Positions 56,558 through 64,000 of a stretch of DNA of 64,000 bases are shown here, in pieces. Numbering within the stretch: the first letter of the stretch is position 1; each line of letters opens with the position of its first letter. The position numbers and the translations under genes are program-made. Below the pieces are notes generated by a model. That model did no database searches. It had not been told where the DNA came from and saw nothing but the letters and a program-made list of their open reading frames with translations. Source of the DNA: Liopterus haemorrhoidalis (taxonomy: Eukaryota > Arthropoda > Insecta > Coleoptera > Dytiscidae); the NCBI GenBank assembly GCA_963971575.1, contig OZ020613.1:47672739-47736738 (forward strand), written 5' to 3'.

Positions 56558-57588
56558 CTAACTCAACATCTTCAAGTAATCCAGATGAGAGTTGGTTGCC
56601 GCCGTACGTTAACCAGTTCAAACAGATGAATACAATACAAACAATAGAGGCATATTTTAAATGTGATGTATGTGAGAAAACGTTTGCAGATGCTCAAGAT
56701 CTTGCTTCACATAAAATGGTACATATTGGCGAGAAACCATTCAAATGTGATCAGAGCAATCAAGCATTCAAATATTCATCAAAACTCATTAAACACAAAC
56801 GAATTTATTCTGGTGAGAGACCGTACAAATGTGATCATTGTAATAAATCATTTTGTAACAAGAGTACTCTTACTAGACACAAAATTATTCATACTGGAGA
56901 GAGACCTTTCAAATGCGATCAGTGTAATAAAGCATTTACACAGTCACAAAATCTCGTTAGTCACAAGCGAATACATTCAGGGGAGAAACCATTTAAATGT
57001 GATCAGTGTAAGAAAGCATTTACACAGTCAGACAATCTCGTTAAACACAAACGAATACATTCTGGGGAGAAACCATTTAAATGTGATCAGTGTACCAAAT
57101 CATTTGCAAATTCATCAGATCGCACTAGACATAAACGGACACATTCTGGGGAGAAACCATTTGAATGTGACCAGTGTAGTAAATCATTTGCAAATTCATC
57201 AGATTGCGCTAGACACAAACGAACACATTCTGGTGACAGACCATATAAATGTGAACAGTGTAATAGAATATTTAGTGAAAAGTGTAGTTTTGATGATCAC
57301 AAAAAAATGCATACTGGAGAGAAACCATTTAAATGTGATGAGTGCAATAAAGCATTCACAAAGTCATCACATCTCATTAAACACAAACGAGTTCATTCTG
57401 GAGAGAGGCCATACATATGTGACCAGTGTGGCAAAGCATTTACACAGTCAGAAAGTCTCACTGCACACAAACGAATTCATTCTGGAGAGAAACCATTTAA
57501 ATGTGAAGAGTGTGACAATGCATTTACACAATCAGCAAATCTTTATACACACAAACGAAAACATTGTGGTGAGAGACTAATCAAGTGA
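56558..57588 (+). CDS. Zinc-finger gene 4, exon D: 11 C2H2 units
   Basis: It starts at TTTGCAG|CT with NSTSSSNPDESWLP, then eleven C2H2 units, ending at TGA. Unit 2 is degenerate: its second cysteine is serine (CDQS) and its last histidine is tyrosine (KRIY). The remaining ten are canonical with HSGEKPFKC-type linkers. Helices ADAQDL (first), CNKSTL, TQSQNL, TQSDNL, SEKCSF, TKSSHL, TQSESL and TQSANL parallel gene 3, from which three internal fingers are missing. The spliced product is predicted at 480 residues and to act as a nuclear DNA-binding protein. Confidence 0.9.
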
Positions 57589-58265
57589 GATTAGTGTTAA
57601 GAAACACCTCCTCAATAAATTATGAATCACTTAACACAAACGAAGAAGTTTTGGAAAAAAAAATCATACACATGGGAACAGTTTAATAAAGCATTTATTA
57701 GAGAGGTTGGGATAAGTTAATATGTTAAATAATAATAAAAATAAATGTGTAAATGTTTCGGGATATCCAGCTAAGAAGGATGCCACATGGTGATTGTTTA
57801 TTGAACATTTCTGGAGCACTAGCTGTTGGCAACAGCCATATTGTTACAATGTTTGTTTATGTCGATTTTTTACCTTCTGGGTGTATGTAAATGTAAATGG
57901 ATAAAATATTTGTTGGGTACCTATGTGCAGTTCATTTAAAAATTGAACCTCGAATAGATCACTCATAAAGATTTTGTTGCGTGTATTACTGGCATTCAAA
58001 TAAATTATCTTCTAATACTAGATGAATTTTATTAGAAAATGTATAGTATATAGCAAAGTTACCTTAACAGTAGAGACTGGTTTTTTAGGCATTTGTGTTA
58101 CACCAATTATTATATTTTATTTTTATGTATAATAAATTATAGTTTTACATTAAAAACCTTTTCACACATACATTCCTATTTTTACACTGTCATAATTCCA
58201 TCTGTCAAATATGGTTACTATAGTTATGAAACCATCTTTTCTACTTGTATACAATCCTAAAGGTA
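57589..58265. other. 3' flank of gene 4
   Basis: It matches the 3' flanks of genes 1 to 3 up to about 58070, then becomes unassigned AT-rich sequence. No gene is visible. Confidence 0.5.
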
Positions 58266-58422
58266 ATTCTCTCTCGATAGCAACTCTCACGGGCTGGTCC
58301 ACTAGAGAACTGATTTCAACCGGATGTACTATCGAGAGTACCCGGTGAGCTGTTCGCCGAGAGTACTCTCGCGAGAACTCTCAAACCTGTGTCCACTTGA
58401 TCAGTTGTGGAGAGTAGTCAAG

Positions 58423-58566
58423 ATGGCGTCATACTATAGAAAGGTCGCAGCAGCTGTAATAATTCTAACTATTTCTAAAAAAAGAAAAAAGTTGAATAAA
58501 AAAAATCTGCTGGATTAAGTCATGGATTGATCGAAGAAGTGTTTTAGGTGCGTTCAATAATTTCTG
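58423..58566 (+). pseudogene. HARBI1-type transposase N-terminus
   Basis: From ATG 58423: MASYYRKVAAAVIILTISKK, a basic run, then (after a one-base frame break) WIKSWIDRRSVLGAFNNFW. This is the usual start of PIF/Harbinger transposases. The coding sequence is cut at about 58560, where mitochondrial nad2 begins. Confidence 0.75.
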
Positions 58567-58886
58567 GAAATCAAAAATTAAATGGTGCAGTATCTGCTTT
58601 TAATAATAAAGTTGAATTGATTAATATTATTAAAATTTTATTTACTTTTAATAATTCTCTTACAAAATTTATTTTAAATATTATTAATAAAATTACAAAT
58701 AAAAAATCGTTGAAGCTATAGCTTGTGCTAAACAATATTTAATGAAGATTTAAAAGAATATGATTTTTCTTTTTTCTTAATAAAGGAATGTTAAAGAAAG
58801 AAAAGTAAATTAATTTCTAATCCTATTCATGAAATTGAAGAAATAGAGATTATTGTTCCTGTAAATAAAGCTGATAAAAATATATA
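58555..58886 (-). pseudogene. nad2: nad2 5' fragment (mitochondrial, nuclear copy)
   Basis: About 110 codons of NADH dehydrogenase subunit 2 read leftward from the end of tRNA-Met. The early part contains TGTMISISSISWMGLEINLL, where TGA and ATA are read as Trp and Met. Later parts contain a FLAQAIAST-like helix and a PFNFWFPE motif, with frame breaks between. TGA codons and indels preclude expression from the nucleus. Confidence 0.8.
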
Positions 58887-58887
58887 T

Positions 58888-58956
58888 ATTAAAAAGAAAA
58901 GGGTTATTACCTTTATATTTGGGGTATGTACCTAAAAGCTTAACAGCATATTTTGT
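58888..58956 (-). pseudogene. trnM: tRNA-Met (mitochondrial, nuclear copy)
   Basis: It contains the GGTACATACCCC anticodon arm (CAT) and an ATAAAGGTAATAACCC T-arm and acceptor side typical of insect mt tRNA-Met, directly before nad2. Minor changes from a good cloverleaf are visible. Confidence 0.75.
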
Positions 58957-58959
58957 TAT

Positions 58960-59035
58960 TAATTACACTTTAGTAGATGATGTACAAAATTTTTTGATAC
59001 TTTAAAAAATAGTTTAATTCTATTAAATGTAATTA
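58960..59035 (+). pseudogene. trnQ: tRNA-Gln (mitochondrial, nuclear copy)
   Basis: Acceptor arms TAATTAC and GTAATTA pair perfectly. The anticodon region TTTTTTGATACTTT holds TTG. It is opposite in strand to tRNA-Met, as in insect mtDNA. Confidence 0.7.
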
Positions 59036-59096
59036 CTAAAATAATTTAATAAGTTTATTTTAGGTTCTACTTAATTTTTTGGGGAAATTAGTTATT

Positions 59097-59174
59097 AATA
59101 AAGGTGAAAATTTACATAATTTATTCTATAAAAATAATTCTATTAATCAGGCACATAATGATTTAAACTTTATT
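59097..59174 (-). pseudogene. trnI: tRNA-Ile (mitochondrial, nuclear copy)
   Basis: Acceptor AATAAAG..CTTTATT and the GCCTGATTAA D-arm are conserved. About twelve extra bases lie after the acceptor stem, and the anticodon position reads TAT-like instead of GAT, so it is decayed. Confidence 0.6.
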
Positions 59175-59304
59175 TTAATAAAAAAACATATATATTTTTA
59201 TTTTTAAATTGAGTTAAATTTAAACTAATTAATTATTTTTAATAAAATAAAATAAAAATGGTTAATAGGTTGGTAATTTTATAAATTTGGGGATATAAAA
59301 TTTC

Positions 59305-59430
59305 CTACAAAACATTGTGTTTTTTCATTCTGTCACGGTAATCGACATATTTTACGTTCCACAAAATTTCCCGGAGTTCGTACAAGCCAATTAATTTATT
59401 TATTTCCTCCGGTGACCAATTTTTGAACAT
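59305..59430 (-). pseudogene. MADF protein N-terminus of Harbinger
   Basis: From ATG 59430: MFKNWSPEEINKLIGLYELR then EILWNVKYVDYRDRMKKHNV and a stop. It matches the start of a MADF domain and parallels the fragment at 37617. The remainder is missing next to the mtDNA. Confidence 0.75.
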
Positions 59431-59620
59431 CTTGTAAGCAGACAGCTCTCGATGGCACTTTCAGAATTCGAACACAGTTCGTATTTGGCGAGCTATTATC
59501 CACTGTCCACTAGCGAGTACGTTGAGAGTAGTTAGCTCTCGGAGAGTAACTCGCCACTTTCCGCGAGTTACTCTCAGAAGTGTGTCCATTGGCGAGTAAC
59601 TGCTATCGAGTGGTTCTCGC

Positions 59621-60395
59621 CAACAATTTGCCTATATTCATTTTTCATAGGATTTTACGGAAATTAAAAATTAATGCATTTCAAACATTTTCTTATCATT
59701 ATATGTAAATTAATTTTTGCCTTTTTGCCTATTTTAACTAATTTTTACATTTTATTGCCTAAAACTAAGAATTTTGACGCCTAAATTAGGCCTGTGTGTG
59801 TGTATAGATGATAACTCAAGAACGGTTCAACTTAGAGAGTTCGTTTCTATTAATTGGGAAGAAGCCTATTGCTTTTTTTATAAAGATCCGAAACATAAAA
59901 AAGATAAAAAAAAAAAATTAGTATAAAACATATTTTGATGTATTTTTTAAGGTTTACCTAAATCTAAGATAAGTCGCAGTTATATTTATAATTAATAACA
60001 CTATTGTTTATAAAATTATATCCCCTGATATTTCATGGGAATTATCCTGAATTAAAGTGTACCTACTTGTTTGCAAATGTTTGTCAATTTTCTTTTGTGG
60101 ACTTAATTACTAGATCTATTTCAGTAAAATTGTTAGAGGAAATATGAAAATTTTAAGTATTTAAATAAAATATATTATTTGTTCTGTGAGTATAACCTAG
60201 TACTAGCATTATAACCTCGGAAAATATTCATTTACAAACAGAAAATTTATCGTAAAATGGATTCACATATATTTGAAGACTTTTAATACTCAATTATAAT
60301 TGAAATATACTGTATACAGCAAGAAGACATAAATTTGACCAAAAATTGATTTTAATCTATTCCACTCCAGACCTGCAGCTTTTATTACCAAACAA
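59621..60395. other. Intergenic block between genes 4 and 5
   Basis: 59970-60360 matches 17860-18240 downstream of gene 2. No gene is visible. Confidence 0.5.
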
Positions 60396-60416
60396 TAATC
60401 CGTACGGCCGGCTACA
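60396..60416 (+). promoter_or_regulatory. Conserved upstream element of gene 5
   Basis: TAATCCGTACGGCCGGCTACA, a diverged copy about 107 bp before the exon A start. Confidence 0.4.
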
Positions 60417-60504
60417 TTCTGAAATTAATACTGTTAGCTTCTTACTGTGAGAGTAAATTGACTTACTGGAAATTAGGAAATAACAGATTGTTTGAGGATC
60501 AAAT

Positions 60505-60650
60505 ATGAATTATACGAAAATTATACAATAATTACGGTCATCTACCTTTTGAATGATATTAGTAACCAAAGGATTGATATTAAGAATATAAAGACATTGA
60601 TAAGCATCAAGTTAAGACTAAAATAGAGGGCATGGCTGAATCGGAGAATG
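60505..60650 (+). pseudogene. Zinc-finger gene 5, exon A, decayed
   Basis: Aligned with the other exon A copies it has an insertion of about 30 bp after the start, a stop at codon 9 (TAA), and a loss of six bases that removes the TE of IDIKTEY. The donor reads AATG|GTTAGT. Gene 5 may be a pseudogene or start elsewhere. Confidence 0.65.
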
Positions 60651-61687
60651 GTTAGTAATTAGCACATTTATATCTATAGTGATATGTATAGGGAAAAATT
60701 GCTAAGCGATATTACATCTGGTGGGATTTTAGCAACTACAGAAATAGACATTCTATCGCACTTTTTTTTATAAAAAATGTAATGCATAAAAATATAATTG
60801 CAAGTATTAATATTGTAGCAAAATTCCAAAAACTACCTATAAACATTAAAATTCACGTTGTTTATATGTAACGAATGTCTATTTTGAAGGTTCAAAGTAT
60901 GCCGAAATAGCGCTGCGATCTTAAAATACTTCCCCTATTTGCGACTGAAACTAACGTTGGCGGCGCTGCGTACAACAGCTAATGGCGGACGAGAAGCGTA
61001 TATGTCAGAAGTTTTTCCTTAATATTTATCTGTTCAAACAATATTTCGGCAAAAAAGCACTGTATTTAAGTCACTATATTTTAAAATACTTCTTAATTCA
61101 CATGAACTACAGCACAACACGCTACAAATATTATCCAAATATACGCTTCTGTTTAATTTAGCCAGTCACCACCAGATGTCTCACTGTTATTTGCAGTCGC
61201 GAATATAGATATATATTATTTACAATTAAAAAAACAGTATATAAAGATATATGAGCCATTTAATATAGCTTCTGATTGGTTTAGCGTGGTTTCGAGTATA
61301 AAAATGAATAAAATTGTCAAATTTATAAATACAATGCTGAATTTATTAAAAAATTCAGCATTATTTTTATACTTTTACTAACAAATTATTTCATACTGAT
61401 TTGTGTTGTGTTGTAATAACATTCATGTATTGTCATTGTTTTGTTTATTTTTATACTTTATCAACCAATTCCTTTTATATATAATTTTATTAATGCGTAT
61501 ATTTTTAATTCAGATTTCCGAATATTGTCTTTGCAGTATGTAAGTCTCTCTTGAAATTCACATTTAATAATGTTATTCATATTTTATTGTTACAGTATAT
61601 TTCAGGTAAATTACAACAATATTTGTTAAGGGGCAATCTTAAGCAATATATTTTGTATAATAAGTAATAATTTTTTATATATTATAG
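60651..61687. other. A-B intron of gene 5
   Basis: The outer parts match the A-B introns of genes 2 to 4. The middle (about 60700-61230) is an insertion not present in them. It holds ACATCTGGTGG near 60715 and the inverse CCACCAGATGT near 61168, so it may be a small inverted-repeat element. Confidence 0.45.
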
Positions 61688-61819
61688 GAATTAAAGAAGA
61701 AGTTACAGACGACGTATACCACAGTAATACTAAAATAGAGGAGATTTATATCAAGTCTGAACCTGTGGACACCTTTCAATGTGAGGATAAATTAGAGAGT
61801 GCAGCTGTAACAAACACTG
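61688..61819 (+). CDS. Zinc-finger gene 5, exon B
   Basis: 132 bp after TTATAG|, phase 1 both ends. It encodes GIKEEVTDDVYHS.. and EEIYIKSEPVDTFQCEDK. Unlike all other copies the donor is the canonical GTAAGT. Exons C and D would lie beyond the window. Confidence 0.75.
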
Positions 61820-62279
61820 GTAAGTAGAGCTACTTTTATTTATGCTTAGGTAATCAATACTTGCTTAAAATGTTTTCTTACTGCTGAACTGGTCAACAAT
61901 TATTTTGCATTATGTTTATTCGCATACATATTTTATAGAGTTCATTACGTAGTAAGAGTTTCACAGTACAGATCACTATGTGGATTCATATCACAGACAG
62001 TCAATAGCTGATGTTTGTAAAATTGGGAAGTTGTTTAATTTTCAGAGTTCACTTATGTGTAACTTATAGTAATGCATTAACAGATAGTTTTATATTATTT
62101 TGTTACGAATCATAACATTTATTTACTCTCCGTCATTTTTGTTTCAAGCAAATAAAATTAGTCTATAGTATATACTTCTAGTTAATGTATTTATATTTTT
62201 ATATCTGACAGACAGAACAGACAGAATTACTTAGATATGTTTAACTAGCAATAATTGTGAAAATTCATATTATATACTG

Positions 62280-62599
62280 TGGCGCCCGCTCCTATTTTAA
62301 GTAGGGTAGGGTGGCCAGACGGTCACACAAATTGTCTTCGCGGCGCAGACTATGAAGGACCACCAGCAGAAGGCTGGAATATAGACATAGTGATAATGGT
62401 GATATGCAGACCCACCCATTGCGAGAATTAGCAATACTGTTAACGAACTGAGTCCTAGCATACATAGATATACTGTCGTGTTCTATAATATGCCTTAAAA
62501 AGCATGCAAAAGATTTTGAACTCTTTTCTAATACCTTATAATAACAATATGAATAATTGTTGTAATACTTTTTTATTTGCTGTGTCTTGTTATTAAAAT
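62280..62599. other. Unassigned sequence before the LINE
   Basis: A GC-richer stretch (TGTGGCGCCCGCTCC at 62280) precedes the LINE. It may be another repeat; no coding sequence was recognised. Confidence 0.35.
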
Positions 62600-64000
62600 A
62601 TTTTCACAATACTATATAATTTGACTCGCCCCTTGACTCAAGAAGGAAAGGCGAGATTCTATGAAGCCTTAAATGCAATCTCTTGGGATTTTATCTTTGA
62701 CTCTGACATAGATGTTAATAATAAATTCGACTTATTTCTCCGTGTTGTAATCTACAATTTTAATTCATCCTTCACTCTGAAACCCCAAAAAAAGAGATCA
62801 TGCAATTTTACCATTAACTGGTTTGACTATGATCTGAAAACCATGAGAGAAAGACTGAATGTACTACATGCTCACTATCTAGCTAATCCCTCTCCCAACC
62901 GTCTATCATTAAGAAATTCATATAGGGCAACTTACAAGCAAGTAATAAAACGAAATAAAATCGAGGCTAACAGCAAATTCATTTCAAATTCTAATAATAT
63001 CTCACAAGCTACTTGGATAGTTATTAGTAACAATTGTAAATCAAAAATTTCTTCACCGTGTTCCCTGTCAGCAGATGAAATAAATGAGTTCTTCTGCAAC
63101 GTCGCAGATAAACTGATTAAAAATATTAAAAATCCTAATAATTTATGCTCTATTGAGCTGCTATCTAATAGCACTCAACTTGACCCCTCCATGCCCTTCT
63201 TTTCTTTCAATCAAGTATCCGAAGTTACTGTCAGAGATTTAGTTAACGAGATGCACAATAATAGTACTCGTGATGCATATGGTCTAAATACAGACATCAT
63301 AAAATATATTATTAATATCATTATAACACCATTAACCAGACTCATCAATAAAGCCATTCTGACCGGCATTTTTCCCGATTCCCTTAAAGTTGCTCGTGTA
63401 CTTCCCGTTCATAAAAAAGGTGACCTAAACGATCTTAATAATTTTCGCCCAGTCTCACTTCTACCCAGTCTTTCAAAAATATTTGAAAAGGTACTAAAAA
63501 ATCAAATGATTACTCACCTAAAGAATTTCAATTTATTATCCAATAAACAATTTGGATTCAGATCTGGCAAATCTACCACAAGCGCAATTCTACAATTCAT
63601 GAATTACGTTACCGACTGCTTCGACAAAGGTGTTTATTGCTCTGGTAGCTTTCTTAATCTTAGTTAGGCGTTCGACTGTGTGTGCCATAAGATTCTAATA
63701 AAAAAACTCCAATTTTACAAGTTTTTCCCGGATAGCATTAAACTCATCCAGTCATACCTTTTCTACAGAAAACAATTCGTAAATTCTAACAACGATACTT
63801 CCAAGATGCTGGAAATTAACCATGGAGTACCTCAGGGGTCAGTTCTGGGTCCTATTTTGTTTCTAATCTTCATAAATGATTTGCCTTTCTTTAATACTGA
63901 CCTGGATGTAATACTCTTCGCGGATGACACTACCGCCCTCCAAAGCAACAGTTCTATTTCATCACTTATTGATGACCGAAATTTGGCCATGTCTACTTTT
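62600..64000 (+). mobile_element. LINE (Jockey/CR1-like), 5'-truncated, running off the window
   Basis: An ORF2 without the endonuclease: it opens in the linker region (WFDYDLKTMRERLNVLHAHY). The RT then has VLPVHKKGDLNDLNNFRPVS, LLPSLSKIFEKVL and NKQFGFRSGKSTTSA, a TAG at 63665-63667 in place of a lysine codon, AFDCVCHKIL, GVPQGSVLGPILFLIFINDL and the active-site FADDTTAL near 63921-63940. Apart from that stop (and an Asp to Asn beside it) the frame is well preserved, so this is a fairly young copy. It lies in the intron after exon B of gene 5. Confidence 0.88.
62621..63667 (+). pseudogene. LINE ORF2, linker and RT fingers up to premature stop
   Basis: 349 codons are open before the TAG. 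RT motifs in order: VARVLPVHKKGD, NFRPVSLLPSLSKIFEKVL and FGFRSGKSTTSAILQ. Translation resumes in the same frame after the stop (AFDCVCHK..) to the window end. The start of the frame is not an initiation codon, consistent with 5' truncation. Confidence 0.85.

Larger units (their letters stand above)
58555..59290 (-). other. NUMT: control region end, tRNA-Ile, tRNA-Gln, tRNA-Met, nad2 start
   Basis: Reverse-complemented, this reads as insect mitochondrial DNA in the ancestral order. It has an AT-only stretch (control region end, about 59175-59290), then tRNA-Ile, tRNA-Gln on the opposite strand, tRNA-Met with a CAT anticodon loop, then nad2. The nad2 part shows SWMGLEIN and PFNFWFPE when read with the invertebrate mitochondrial code. 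Small insertions and frameshifts show decay in the nucleus. The left join shares roughly ten to fifteen bases (TTCAATAATTTCTGG) between nad2 and the Harbinger transposase. Confidence 0.85.
58266..59620. mobile_element. PIF/Harbinger derivative carrying mitochondrial DNA
   Basis: Both ends show CTCGATAGCA..CTC in inverted orientation (about 58272-58290 and 59590-59612) and many subterminal GAGAGTA(A)C and CTCTCG motifs. Next to each end is the start of a Harbinger gene, transposase on + and MADF on -, pointing inward. The middle (about 58555-59290) is not transposon but mtDNA. End positions are approximate and no target duplication was confirmed. Confidence 0.75.

Noticed and set aside
6993..57580. 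Long open frames of 90 to 404 codons overlapping the zinc-finger exons in another frame (for example 6993-7808, 16110-17057, 40399-41613, 56663-57580)
   Set aside because: They are by-products of the 84-bp finger repeat: the shifted frame reads the same NHLNVISVIKHL-like phrase each time. No independent start, motif or conservation supports them.

Overview
The window is nuclear DNA of an arthropod, almost certainly an insect. It is AT-rich and intron-bearing, with conserved GT..AG splice signals, and packed with insect-type transposons. It also carries a nuclear mitochondrial fragment (NUMT) in the ancestral insect order control region - tRNA-Ile - tRNA-Gln - tRNA-Met - nad2. I cannot name the species.

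Backbone. The host content is one cluster of tandemly duplicated C2H2 zinc-finger genes, all on the + strand. Each gene follows the same plan: short exon A (start codon), short exon B, short exon C, then a large exon D encoding 10 to 15 zinc fingers. Gene 1 spans 2932-8242, gene 2 13734-17134 (exon C duplicated, finger array truncated), gene 3 30413-41597 (two exons B), gene 4 53725-57588. Gene 5 begins at 60505 with a decayed exon A and a good exon B and runs off the right edge. All A-B-C-D junctions are phase 1, summed exon lengths are multiples of three (588, 474, 609 and 480 codons), nearly all donors read G|GTCAGT, and exons A, B and C each carry an acidic stretch around a psi-K-x-E (SUMO-consensus-like) motif. 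A short element lies about 110 bp upstream of every exon A start. Intron and flanking blocks are shared among the copies, so the duplication unit was the whole gene with its promoter.

Transposons that inflated the cluster. 8719-12916: decayed Ty3/Gypsy element (family A), minus strand. 18441-24637: a Tc1/mariner-group element with DD82E (Sailor-type) spacing, split by a second Ty3/Gypsy element (family B, copy 1, 19786-24115). 25930-26320: GC-rich hAT-like element. 27312-28640 and 34486-36050: one interspersed repeat in opposite orientations around gene 3 exons A and B. 37097-38174: family B LTR and leader fragment interrupted by a Harbinger deletion derivative. 42455-46278: non-autonomous LTR element with an intact rosa-like DD41D mariner in one LTR. 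47863-51516: family B copy 2, lacking integrase. 52442-53108: pogo/Tigger remnant. 53239-53588: hAT-like element just upstream of gene 4. 58266-59620: Harbinger derivative with mtDNA in its middle. 62600-64000: LINE continuing past the window. Several more LINE fragments occur.

How it fits together. The only likely expressed host products are nuclear zinc-finger DNA-binding proteins. The most notable points are the interchangeable phase-1 exon modules, a 69-nt stop-free C-D intron that would add a hydrophobic segment if retained, the mtDNA patch inside a Harbinger element, and the priming signals shared by the gag-pol-less LTR element and family B.
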